Assembly: GCA_003151425.1 (NCBI GenBank)
Contig: PLXO01000076.1
Location: 4,743-46,566 of the forward strand
Source: Acetobacteraceae bacterium
GTDB taxonomy: Bacteria; Pseudomonadota; Alphaproteobacteria; Acetobacterales; Acetobacteraceae
Direction of reading: 5' to 3'
Length of the DNA stretch: 41,824 nucleotides
Part shown: piece by piece, positions 1-7,458 of the stretch
Layout of the letters: every line of letters begins with the position of its first letter
How positions within the stretch are numbered: position 1 is the stretch's first letter
Made by a program: the position numbers and the translations under genes
Notes under the pieces: model-generated
What the model was told of the DNA's origin: nothing
The model's database searches: none
The model's input: the letters and a program-made list of their open reading frames with translations, nothing else

Positions 1-57
1 GGGAGGGGGAGTAGCTGTCTCATCACCCGGCCTCCCACCAACCGTGGAACCCGCCGC

Positions 58-765
58 ATGACCTGGTCCATCCTGGTGCGCGATCCCGTCACGGGCGCGC
101 TCGGCGCAGCCGTCGCGACGCGGTTCTTCGCGGTCGGCGCGCTATGCATTCACGTCGAGGGCGGCGTCGCGGCGCTTGCCACGCAAGCGCTGATAAACCC
201 GATGTATGCGGTCCACGGCATGGCGCGGCTGCGCGCCGGCGAGGCGCCCGACGCCGTCACCACTGCCCTGCTCGCCGGTGACGCGGGGCGGGCGCATCGG
301 CAGCTCCACCTGATCGACGCCGCCGGCCGCATCGCGCAGCACACTGGCGCCGACTGCGTCACGTGGTGCGGTTCGGTGCGCGAGCAGGACGTATCCGTCG
401 CCGGCAACATGCTCACCGGACCGCGCGTGGTCGAGGCGACCCTTGCAGCATTCCAGCACGCAACCGGCAACCTGGCGGAACGTCTGCTCACCGCGCTGGA
501 AGCCGGCGAGGCGGCGGGCGGCGACAAACGGGGGAAACAGTCGGCCGCCCTGAAGGTCTGTACGGCCGATCCGTATCCCGATCTTGATATACGCACCGAC
601 GACCACCCCGATCCGCTGGCGGAGCTGCGCCGGCTGCACCGCGTCAGCCTGGAGCGTTTCGCGGTGTTCCGCCGCTTCCTGCCGGGGACGGACAGCCCCT
701 GCGGCGTGTTCGACCGCACCGTGATCGATGCCGCCGTCGCGCGGGAGGGCCGCCCCCCAACCTGA
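58..765 (+). CDS. DUF1028 family protein
   Basis: The 235-residue product opens with TWSILVRDPVTGALGAAVAT and continues with the GG-V-A-TQA--NP-YA-HG pattern typical of the DUF1028 family, whose members are compared with Ntn-type hydrolases and whose reaction is not established. Length is normal for the family and no signal peptide is visible, so it should be cytoplasmic. The ATG at 58 places the conserved motif at the extreme N-terminus as expected; only a weak ribosome-binding sequence precedes it. It lies about 200 bp upstream of a peptide-type solute-binding protein on the same strand. DUF1028 genes often sit beside peptide importers and peptidases, which suggests (inference) a role in using small peptides or amides. 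Family assignment is confident; function is unknown. Confidence 0.85.
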   Translation: MTWSILVRDPVTGALGAAVATRFFAVGALCIHVEGGVAALATQALINPMYAVHGMARLRAGEAPDAVTTALLAGDAGRAHRQLHLIDAAGRIAQHTGADCVTWCGSVREQDVSVAGNMLTGPRVVEATLAAFQHATGNLAERLLTALEAGEAAGGDKRGKQSAALKVCTADPYPDLDIRTDDHPDPLAELRRLHRVSLERFAVFRRFLPGTDSPCGVFDRTVIDAAVAREGRPPT

Positions 766-973
766 CCAGGCGACCTGACCGCGCCCCGCCTTGCCGCACG
801 ATCACCGATCACAAGACCGCAACGACAAAACCCGACTAACGAGCCCCGATTACTAACCCTCAAGCTAACAACCAAACCGCGTGCCCACTGCAAACCCGCA
901 ACCATAACCCGCAATCGCTAAACCCCAACGACAAACCCTCAGCCACAAAACCAACGACAGGGACTGCAACATC
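766..973. other. A/C-rich, G-poor leader before the importer operon
   Basis: Between about 820 and 965 the plus strand is strikingly rich in A and C and poor in G, with repeated short words such as aaccc, acaaaac and aaaccgc. The surrounding genes are G-rich on the same strand. The complementary strand carries several GGG/GGGG runs separated by 9-12 bases. I see no gene, no strong -35/-10 pair and no stable hairpin here. It could be an unstructured 5' leader of the downstream solute-binding-protein mRNA; this is a composition observation only. Confidence 0.4.
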
Positions 974-2497
974 ATGCGACGCATTCAGTCGATCCGGTTC
1001 ATGTTGGGGGCCGCGTTCGTGCTGGCCCTCGCCCTCCAGCAATCGGCGTCCGCGCAGACGCTGCGCATCGCGCTGCGCCAGGACCTCGACACCATGGATC
1101 CGACGCTGTCCACCAGCTATGTCGGGCGCATCGTCTTCGCCGGGCTGTGCGACAAGCTGTTCGACATCGACGAGAAGCTGAACATCGTGCCGCGGCTTGC
1201 CACCGGCTATGAATGGGCGGACCCAAAGACGCTGGTGATCCATCTGCGCCAGGGGGTGACGTTCCAGGACGCCGAGGTGATGGACGCGGAGGCGGTGAAA
1301 GCCTCGCTGCTGCGCCATCTGACGCTGCCGGGCAGCTACCGCAAGGGCGAGCTCGGCCTGATCGACCACATCGACGTGATCGATCCGGCGACGATCCATA
1401 TCGCGCTGAAGGCGCCGTCGGGCGCGTTCCTCGCCCAGCTCACCGACCGCGCCGGCATGATCCTGGCGCCCAAGGTGGCGGCAGCCGAGGGCAAGGATTT
1501 CACCCAGCACCCGGTGTGCAGCGGGCCATTCAAGTTCGTCGAGCGCGTGCCGCAGGATCACGTCACGCTGGAACGCTTCCCCGGCTACTGGGACAACAAC
1601 GACATTCATTTTGATCGCGTGGTGTACCGGGTGCTGGTCGACAGCTCGGTGCGGCTGGCCAACCTGAAAGCCGGCAGCGTCGATCTGTCCGAGAACATCG
1701 TGCCCACCGATGCGGCGGCGGTGAAGGCGGATGCCAGACTGCGCCTGGTGGTTTCCGATTCGCTCGGTTATTTCGGCATCACCGCTAACCTGGACAACGG
1801 GCCGCAATCGAAGAACCCGTATGGCCAGAACGCGTTGGTCCGTCAGGCGTTCGACCTGGCGATCGACCGCCAGGCGCTGGTCAACGTCGTCTATAACGGC
1901 ATGTTCGCACCCACCGTGCAGGCGGTGCCGGCCAGCTCGCCGTTCTACGACGCCGCCCTGACCGTGCCGGCGCGCGATGTGGCGAAGGCCAAGGCGCTGC
2001 TGAAGCAGGCCGGGGTGACGCTGCCGGTCAAGCTCGAGCTCCTTGCGTTCAACAACCCCGAGGTGTTGCAGACCGCCGAGGTGATCCAGTCGATGGTCGC
2101 GGAGGCGGGCTTCGAGGTGCACATCCAGTCGATGGAGTTTGCTTCGTCGCTTGCGGCCTCGCCGCGCGGCGAGTTCCAGGCCTACCTGATCGGCTGGTCG
2201 GGACGCGTCGATATCGACGGCAACACCTATTCGTTCCTGCACAGCGGCGCGCCGAGCAACGACGGCCACTATGTCAACGCCACGGTCGACAAGCTGCTGG
2301 ACGAGGCGCGCGGCCTGACCGACGTCGCCAAGCGCAAGGTTGTGTACGCGCAAATGTGGCCACAGCTACGCCAGGACCTGCCGATCACATATCTCTGGAC
2401 CCCCACCAACATCGTTGCCATGTCGGCCAAGCTCACCGGTTTCCGCCCGGTGCCCGACGGCATGATCCGGCTGCAGGGTTTGGCGATGAGCAAGTAG
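974..2497 (+). CDS. ABC transporter solute-binding protein, family 5 (peptide/nickel type)
   Basis: The 507-residue protein has a Sec-type signal peptide: MRR, a hydrophobic stretch, then SASAQ with likely cleavage after SAS-A. The mature start TLRIALRQDLDTMDPT is the hallmark of the SBP_bac_5 (DppA/OppA-like) family, followed by the LVIHLRQGVTFQD block near residue 90. It should bind peptides or a related solute in the periplasm and deliver it to the membrane permeases encoded directly downstream (11 bp gap to the first). An AGGGA sequence about ten bases before the ATG supports the start. The actual ligand cannot be read from sequence. The operon continues with two permeases but no ATPase in this window. 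Confidence 0.9.
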   Translation: MRRIQSIRFMLGAAFVLALALQQSASAQTLRIALRQDLDTMDPTLSTSYVGRIVFAGLCDKLFDIDEKLNIVPRLATGYEWADPKTLVIHLRQGVTFQDAEVMDAEAVKASLLRHLTLPGSYRKGELGLIDHIDVIDPATIHIALKAPSGAFLAQLTDRAGMILAPKVAAAEGKDFTQHPVCSGPFKFVERVPQDHVTLERFPGYWDNNDIHFDRVVYRVLVDSSVRLANLKAGSVDLSENIVPTDAAAVKADARLRLVVSDSLGYFGITANLDNGPQSKNPYGQNALVRQAFDLAIDRQALVNVVYNGMFAPTVQAVPASSPFYDAALTVPARDVAKAKALLKQAGVTLPVKLELLAFNNPEVLQTAEVIQSMVAEAGFEVHIQSMEFASSLAASPRGEFQAYLIGWSGRVDIDGNTYSFLHSGAPSNDGHYVNATVDKLLDEARGLTDVAKRKVVYAQMWPQLRQDLPITYLWTPTNIVAMSAKLTGFRPVPDGMIRLQGLAMSK

Positions 2498-2508
2498 GGC
2501 GTACGAAG

Positions 2509-3453
2509 ATGCGCGGACATCTCGGCTCGCGGATCGCGCAGATCATTCCGACGATGGTGCTGGTCAGCGTGCTGGTGTTCTGCCTGCAGCAGCTCATGCC
2601 CGGCGACCCGGCGCTGGTGCTCGCCGGGGAGGAGCGCGATCCGCAGGTGCTGGCGCAGATCCGCGCCGAGCTGTGGCTCGATCGGCCGCTGCCGGTGCAG
2701 TACCTGCACTGGATGGGCAACGTTCTGCACGGCAATCTCGGCTATTCCTGGCGCATCCGCGAGCCGGTGAGCCAGCTTGTCATCGAGAAGCTGCCGGTGA
2801 CGTTGCAGCTCAGTGCGATGGCGTTCCTGATCGCGGTGGCGATCGGCGTGCCGGCCGGCATCATCGCCGCGGTGAAGCGCAACACGGTGTGGGACTACCT
2901 GGCCAACGCGATCGGCCTGGCCGGCCTGTCCACCCCGAATTTCTGGCTCGGCATCATGCTGATCCTGCTGGTCTCGGTGCAGCTCGGCTGGCTGCCGCCG
3001 TCGGGCTATGTGCCGCTGACCGAGGATTGGCGACAGTCGTTGGCAACGACGATCATGCCGGCGTTCGTGCTGGGCAACGCGATCGCGGCGATCCTGATGC
3101 GCCACACCCGCAGCGCCATGCTGACGGCGCTCGATCAGGACTACGTGCGCACCGCGCGGGCGAAGGGGCTGCGCGAATGGGGCGTGGTGATCCACCACGC
3201 GCTGCGCAACGCGCTGATCCCGGTCATCACGCTGGGCGCCCTGGAGCTGGGCACGTTGCTGTCCGGCGCGGTGTTGACCGAGCAGGTGTTCTCCATCCCC
3301 GGCTTCGGCAAGATGATTGTCGATGCTGTGTTCAACCGCGACTATCCGGTGGTGCAGGGCGTCGTACTGGTGACGGCGTTTCTGTTTGTGGTGCTGAACC
3401 TGATCGCCGATCTGCTCTACGTGTTGATCAACCCGAAGCTGCGCGACGCATGA
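2509..3453 (+). CDS. ABC transporter permease, DppB-like
   Basis: A 314-residue inner-membrane permease starting MRGHLGSRIAQIIPTMVLVS, with the expected N-terminal helix, the PGDPA motif near residue 35 and the EAA-loop region (RTARAKGLREWGVVIHHALR) that contacts the ATPase. It would form half of the transmembrane channel with the DppC-like protein encoded next. An in-frame ATG lies 153 bases upstream inside the binding-protein gene, but its extra residues are unlike any permease N-terminus, so the ATG at 2509 is chosen. That start leaves an 11-bp gap after the binding-protein stop. Six transmembrane helices are likely. Family assignment is strong; the transported solute is unknown. Confidence 0.9.
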   Translation: MRGHLGSRIAQIIPTMVLVSVLVFCLQQLMPGDPALVLAGEERDPQVLAQIRAELWLDRPLPVQYLHWMGNVLHGNLGYSWRIREPVSQLVIEKLPVTLQLSAMAFLIAVAIGVPAGIIAAVKRNTVWDYLANAIGLAGLSTPNFWLGIMLILLVSVQLGWLPPSGYVPLTEDWRQSLATTIMPAFVLGNAIAAILMRHTRSAMLTALDQDYVRTARAKGLREWGVVIHHALRNALIPVITLGALELGTLLSGAVLTEQVFSIPGFGKMIVDAVFNRDYPVVQGVVLVTAFLFVVLNLIADLLYVLINPKLRDA

Positions 3454-3472
3454 ACTGCACCCTACTTCCACC

Positions 3473-3597
3473 GCGCCCGCGCTTGCGGGAGAGGTCGGAG
3501 CGCGAAGCGCGATGGGTGAGGGTGGTGCCCGCGGCACGACCCTCACCCGCGTCGCGAAGGCTCCGCGACCTCTCCCGCGAAGCGCGGGAGAGGTGCA
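3473..3597. repeat. Long imperfect palindrome between the two permease genes
   Basis: The 159-bp gap between dppB- and dppC-like genes is almost filled by an inverted repeat. The left arm has gcgggagaggtcggagcgcg and gggtgaggg; the right arm has ccctcacccgcgtcgc and cgacctctcccgc. The loop is about 17 bp. As RNA it would form a large hairpin within the operon, which could partly terminate transcription or mark a processing site (inference). Confidence 0.75.
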
Positions 3598-3612
3598 TCC
3601 GGTAGCGCACCG

Positions 3613-4488
3613 ATGAGCACCACCATCGCTGCCCCCCTCGTCATCGTACCGCAAAGCCCGGCGCGCCTGGCGCTGCTTCGCTTCCTGCACCGTCCGATTG
3701 CCGTCGCCGGCCTCGTGGTGATCGTCGTCTTCATCCTGGTCGCGACGTTCGCCCCGCTGATCACGCCGTACGATCCGATCGCCACCAGTTGGACGGCGAT
3801 CCGCAAGGCACCCAGCGCGCTGCACTGGATGGGCACCGACGAGAACGGCCGCGACGTCGCCGCGCGGGTGATGTTTGGCGCACGCGCGAGTCTGCTTGCC
3901 GGGGTCGTTTCGGTGCTGATCGCCGCCGGCATCGGCGTGCCGGCCGGCCTGTTGGCGGGCTTCGCCGGCGGCATTGCCGACATGTTGCTGAGCCGCATCG
4001 TCGACGCCATGCTGGCCTGTCCGTTCCTGATCCTGGCGATCGCGCTCGCTGCTTTCCTGGGTCCCGACCTGACCAATGCGATGATCGCGATCGGCGTCTC
4101 CACCGCGCCGCGCTTCATGCGGGTCGCGCGCGCGGCGACGTTGGAGGCGGCCGCCAACGAGTATGTTGAGGCGGCGCGCGCGACCGGCAATCCCGCCTGG
4201 CGCATCGCGGTGCGCCACGTGCTGCCGAACATCATTCCGCCGGTGCTGGTGCAGGGCACGCTGGCGATTGCCGCGGCGATCATCGCCGAGGCATCGCTGT
4301 CGTTCCTCGGGCTGGGCCAGCAGCCGCCCGACCCGTCCTGGGGTTCGATGCTGAACTCGGCGCAACGGTTTCTCTCACAGGCGCCGTGGCTGGCAGTGTT
4401 TCCGGGCCTGGCGATATTTCTGTGCGTGCTGTCGTTCAACCTGGTGGGCGATGGGCTGCGCGACGCACTGGACCCAAGGGGGCGGTGA
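3613..4488 (+). CDS. ABC transporter permease, DppC-like
   Basis: A 291-residue inner-membrane permease of the DppC/OppC type. It has a hydrophobic N-terminal helix (IAVAGLVVIVVFILVATFAP), the HWMGTDENGRDVAARVMFGA block around residue 75 that is diagnostic of the C-type subunit, and the EAA loop EAARATGNPAWRIAVRHVLP. It pairs with the preceding DppB-like subunit to form the channel. The ATG at 3613 gives a standard N-terminus. No DppD/DppF ATPase follows; the next gene is a converging unrelated one. The importer would therefore need an ATPase encoded elsewhere or is incomplete. Confidence 0.9.
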   Translation: MSTTIAAPLVIVPQSPARLALLRFLHRPIAVAGLVVIVVFILVATFAPLITPYDPIATSWTAIRKAPSALHWMGTDENGRDVAARVMFGARASLLAGVVSVLIAAGIGVPAGLLAGFAGGIADMLLSRIVDAMLACPFLILAIALAAFLGPDLTNAMIAIGVSTAPRFMRVARAATLEAAANEYVEAARATGNPAWRIAVRHVLPNIIPPVLVQGTLAIAAAIIAEASLSFLGLGQQPPDPSWGSMLNSAQRFLSQAPWLAVFPGLAIFLCVLSFNLVGDGLRDALDPRGR

Positions 4489-4524
4489 CGTTCGCGCTCC
4501 GGCGACGTGCGCCCGGATCGGTGG

Positions 4525-5007
4525 TCAGCGCCACGAAAGCTGGTCGCTTGGCAACCGTCCGGTCGGATCGAACACCCGCACCCTGTACGGCCGGCGATCG
4601 CTCCAGCGCCAGAGGACAAGGTTGTGGTCGGCATCCGCTGCTCCTGGTGCGAAGCTCGGCACCAGGATGCCAGCCTGCCCTGCGGCAATGAGCTTCCTTG
4701 CGATGTCCCATGACGGTGGTTCCTTGCCCTCCGACAGAAACGAAAACCATGCGCAGGTCATGTCGCCCGGCCGAACTTCGTGCGCCGTGCGACCGGCCTC
4801 GGTGCGAAGGTCCGCAATGTCGTCGCAATCCACGTAGTAGCAGCACAGGACGCAGGGGTGGATTTTGAACGCCAGCCCTTGGTTCGCTTCGTTGACGGCG
4901 GTGATGATGCTGAGCCGCAGGTAAAGCGTCTCAACACCGCGTGGGTTGAAGCGGCCGCCGTGGACCGCGGCCTCCGACTCCTCGATGTCTTTTCCAGCCG
5001 CGAACAC
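4525..5007 (-). CDS. RES-domain protein (toxin-like), probably N-terminally truncated
   Basis: The 160-residue product contains the RES-family core: HGGRFNPRGVETLYLRLS around residues 16-33, then a conserved Glu in AVNEA near residue 40, and C-terminally NLVLWRWSD with YRVRVFDP. RES toxins degrade NAD+ and normally follow an Xre/DUF2384 antitoxin gene. The only available start is a GTG two codons after an in-frame TGA. This leaves about 16 residues before GGRF and removes the usual N-terminal R-x-H/PRW segment. A palindromic repeat begins about 40 bp upstream (5046-5143), and no antitoxin gene lies between it and the next gene. The gene therefore looks like an orphan remnant. Domain call is good; activity is doubtful. 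Confidence 0.65.
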   Translation of the reverse strand: MFAAGKDIEESEAAVHGGRFNPRGVETLYLRLSIITAVNEANQGLAFKIHPCVLCCYYVDCDDIADLRTEAGRTAHEVRPGDMTCAWFSFLSEGKEPPSWDIARKLIAAGQAGILVPSFAPGAADADHNLVLWRWSDRRPYRVRVFDPTGRLPSDQLSWR

Positions 5008-5045
5008 GCGTCATTGGACCGAGGTATGCGATCTACGGCAAGCAA

Positions 5046-5143
5046 GATTCACCACAGAGGCACAGAGGCACAGAGAAGGAGAAAATGGTGCTTCGCGAAG
5101 CGCATTCACGCTTCTCTGTGTCTCTGTGTCTCTGTGGTGAATC
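5046..5143. repeat. Palindromic repeat, cacagaggcacagag family
   Basis: A near-perfect inverted repeat. The left arm is gattcaccacagaggcacag with further cacagag units, and the right arm is its complement ending ctgtggtgaatc. The centre contains cttcgcgaagcg. Related copies occur at 20707-20728 plus 22635-22782, at 35546-35670, and as a left arm at 41701. It fills most of the gap between the RES gene and the second binding protein. A smaller hairpin (ccagcat/atgctgg) sits at 5268-5286; nothing else is recognised in this 331-bp gap. Confidence 0.85.
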
Positions 5144-5338
5144 CTGGCTTTCTTACCGGTGATGCGAGGCCCAGGACGGTTAATGTCTGAACCTCGCGCC
5201 AAGGGTCTATCTCGAAGCGTGCGGTTCGGGTTAAGCCCCCGGGCACGAAAATCGGTTGCCCATTGCCCCAGCATTGCGGATGCTGGCGCCAATCAGTCCC
5301 GGCCAACCGGGCACGCATGCTCAACAGGAAGGCTCCCC

Positions 5339-6937
5339 ATGACACTGAAACGACGTGACGTCCTGCGCGGCGTCGCCGGCAGCCTCGCCGCCGCCCCGCT
5401 CGCCGCGCCCCGCATCACCCGGGCCGCCGGCCAGAGTACCCTGACCTTCGTTCCGCAGGCCGATCTGGCGATCCTCGATCCGGTCTGGACCACCGCCACC
5501 GTCACCCGCAACCACGCCTTCCTGGTATTCGACACGCTGTTCGGCCAGGACGAGACGTTCAAACCGGCCCCGCAGATGGCCGAGGGCGCCAGCGCCGACG
5601 CCGACGGCAAGACCTGGACGATCAAGCTGCGGCCCGGCCTGATGTTCCACGACAACACGCCGGTGCTCGGACGGGATTGCGTGGCCAGCCTGCAACGCTG
5701 GGGCAAGCGCGACGCCTTCGGCCAAGCGCTGATGGCCGCGACCGACGAGATCAGCGCGCCCGACGACACCTCGATCCGCTTCCGCATGAAGAAGCCGTTC
5801 CCGCTGCTGCCGGATGCGCTGTCGAAGTTCACCGCCTACCTCCCGGTCATCATGCCGGAGCGGCTGGCGAAGACCGATGCGTTCACCCAGGTGCAGGAGA
5901 TGGTCGGCAGCGGACCGTATCGTTTCGTCACCGGCGAGCGCATGGTGGGCAACCAGGTCGTCTACGAGAAATTCACCGGCTACAAGCCGCGCGAGGCCGG
6001 CACGCCAAGCTGGACCGCTGGCCCGAAGATCGCCAACTTCGATCGTGTCGTGTGGAAGATCATTCCGGATTCCGCCACGGCCGCGGCCGCGCTGCAAAGC
6101 GGCGAGATCGACTGGTGGGAGACGCCGCCGAACGACTACCTCGCCCTGCTGCGCAAGAACCCCAGCGTCGAGGTGAAACTGATCGACCCGACCGGCAACG
6201 TCGCGATCCTGCGGATGAACCAGCTTGTCCCGCCGTTCGACAACCCGGCGATCCGCCGCGTAGTGATCGAGGCAGTTAGTCAGGCCGACTACATGACCGC
6301 CGTCGCCGGGACCGACAAGTCGATGTGGCGCACCGGGGTGGGCGTGTTCCCCCCGGACACGCCCTTCGCCTCGTCGGACGGGCTGGGCGTGTTCAGCGAC
6401 AAGCCCGACTACGACAAGGTCAAGCGCGACCTCGCCGCCGCCGGCTACAAGGGTGAAAAAGTGGTGCTGCTGTCGGTCAGCGATCTGCCGGTGCTGACCG
6501 CGGAGTGCGCGGTCGGTGCCGACATGTTCCGCAAGATGGGCATGAACCTCGATGAGCAGGTGATGGACTGGGGGTCGGTGGTGGGCCGCCGTGCCAAGAA
6601 GGACCCGCCGGACAAGGGCGGCTGGAACGTGTTCTTCACGGGCTGGAGCGGCACCGACATGTTCAATCCGGCCGGGCACCTGTCGCTGCGCGGCAACGGG
6701 GCCGGCGGCTGGTTCGGCTGGCCGACCGCGCCAAAGATCGAGGCGTTGCGTGACTCCTGGTTCGATGCGCCAAATCTCGCCGCGCAGCAGGCCATTTGCG
6801 TGGAAATCCAGAAGCAGGTGCTGATCGACGTGCCGTATATCCCGCTCGGGCAGTATTTCACCTTGGAGGCATATCGAAAAAACCTCAGCGGCGTACTGAC
6901 GGGGCTGCCGATGTTCTGGAATGTGAAACGAGTGTAA
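5339..6937 (+). CDS. ABC transporter solute-binding protein, family 5, Tat-exported
   Basis: The 532-residue product starts MTLKRRDVLRGVAGSLAAAP, a classical twin-arginine signal (RRDVLR) followed by a hydrophobic segment and a cut near RAAG. The mature part begins STLTFVPQADLAILDPVWT and contains TWTIKLRPGLMFHDNTPV near residue 97, characteristic of SBP_bac_5. An in-frame upstream extension of 60 codons is rejected because AGGAAGG sits seven bases before the ATG at 5339 and the extension lacks a signal sequence. No permease or ATPase adjoins it, so it is a stand-alone binding protein, possibly sharing the DppBC-like channel upstream (inference). Export in folded form is implied by the Tat signal. 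Confidence 0.88.
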   Translation: MTLKRRDVLRGVAGSLAAAPLAAPRITRAAGQSTLTFVPQADLAILDPVWTTATVTRNHAFLVFDTLFGQDETFKPAPQMAEGASADADGKTWTIKLRPGLMFHDNTPVLGRDCVASLQRWGKRDAFGQALMAATDEISAPDDTSIRFRMKKPFPLLPDALSKFTAYLPVIMPERLAKTDAFTQVQEMVGSGPYRFVTGERMVGNQVVYEKFTGYKPREAGTPSWTAGPKIANFDRVVWKIIPDSATAAAALQSGEIDWWETPPNDYLALLRKNPSVEVKLIDPTGNVAILRMNQLVPPFDNPAIRRVVIEAVSQADYMTAVAGTDKSMWRTGVGVFPPDTPFASSDGLGVFSDKPDYDKVKRDLAAAGYKGEKVVLLSVSDLPVLTAECAVGADMFRKMGMNLDEQVMDWGSVVGRRAKKDPPDKGGWNVFFTGWSGTDMFNPAGHLSLRGNGAGGWFGWPTAPKIEALRDSWFDAPNLAAQQAICVEIQKQVLIDVPYIPLGQYFTLEAYRKNLSGVLTGLPMFWNVKRV

Positions 6938-7293
6938 ACAGATTCGCGCCGGGGCGGCGGAGGCAATCCACTGCCCCGGTCGACAGGCCAACTCCGAACG
7001 TGGTGGCGACGATGCCGATGATCGCCACCGTGCTCGGCCATTCGCCGAGCACTGGTAGCGCAATGATTGCTGCCAGCGCCGGCACCAATGCCACGACGGC
7101 CGCACCACCGGAGGCACCAAGCCGGGTGATCGCCAGCCCGTAAAGCAGGATCGCGACCACGCCCGAGAGCACACCCTGGATGACGGCCTGGCTGATGAGG
7201 TCGATCGCCAGGCCCGCGTGAACGGCGGCGATCAGCGACGGCACGCCGAACGGCGCCAGCGCCATGGCGGACCAGAATGATTTGCCACGCAGA
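6885..7293 (-). pseudogene. Remnant of a DMT/EamA transporter (C-terminal half)
   Basis: The frame encodes only the second EamA domain of a drug/metabolite transporter. About four to five helices are present, including AIDLISQAVIQGVLSGVVAI, LYGLAITRLGASGGAAVVAL and the LPVLGEWPSTVAIIGIVATT block. A complete DMT protein has about 290 residues in two EamA halves; here about 135 remain. Homology stops where the composite palindromic repeat begins (around 7292), and no first half lies beyond it. The 3' end overlaps the last 50 bp of the convergent binding-protein gene. It is best read as a broken gene, probably lost by a deletion at the repeat. Confidence 0.7.
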
Positions 7294-7458
7294 CTGGAAT
7301 CGCCGGCCGCACCTGTCACGGCCGCACCTGTCATTGCGAGGAGCGCAGCGACGCGGCAATCTCGTGCCCCCGAGGCAGGGGATTGCTTCGTCGCTGCGCT
7401 CCTCGCAATGACAGGTGGGATGACTGTTGGCGTTTTCGGCCAGCGTGAAAATGCTCTA
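7292..7458. repeat. Composite palindromic repeat (cattgcgagg core with outer arms)
   Basis: The inner arms cctgtcattgcgaggagcgc and gcgctcctcgcaatgacagg form a strong inverted repeat (7328-7414). Outside them lie cagactggaa on the left and ccagcgtgaaaatgctcta on the right, the same outer sequences that border the copies at 20294-20453 and 24876-25058. The right outer end supplies the glpD stop codon. A spare half-arm, cacctgtcacggccg, shows local rearrangement. Confidence 0.85.

Noticed and set aside
2269..4365. Very long minus-strand frame (698 codons) opposite the permease genes
   Set aside because: Its translation is Arg/His/Gln-rich low-complexity sequence typical of the antisense of high-GC genes, and the plus-strand genes are clear family members.
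5268..5286. Hairpin ccagcat/atgctgg before the second binding protein as a terminator or riboswitch
   Set aside because: Stem is only 7 bp with no U-tract and no known aptamer features.
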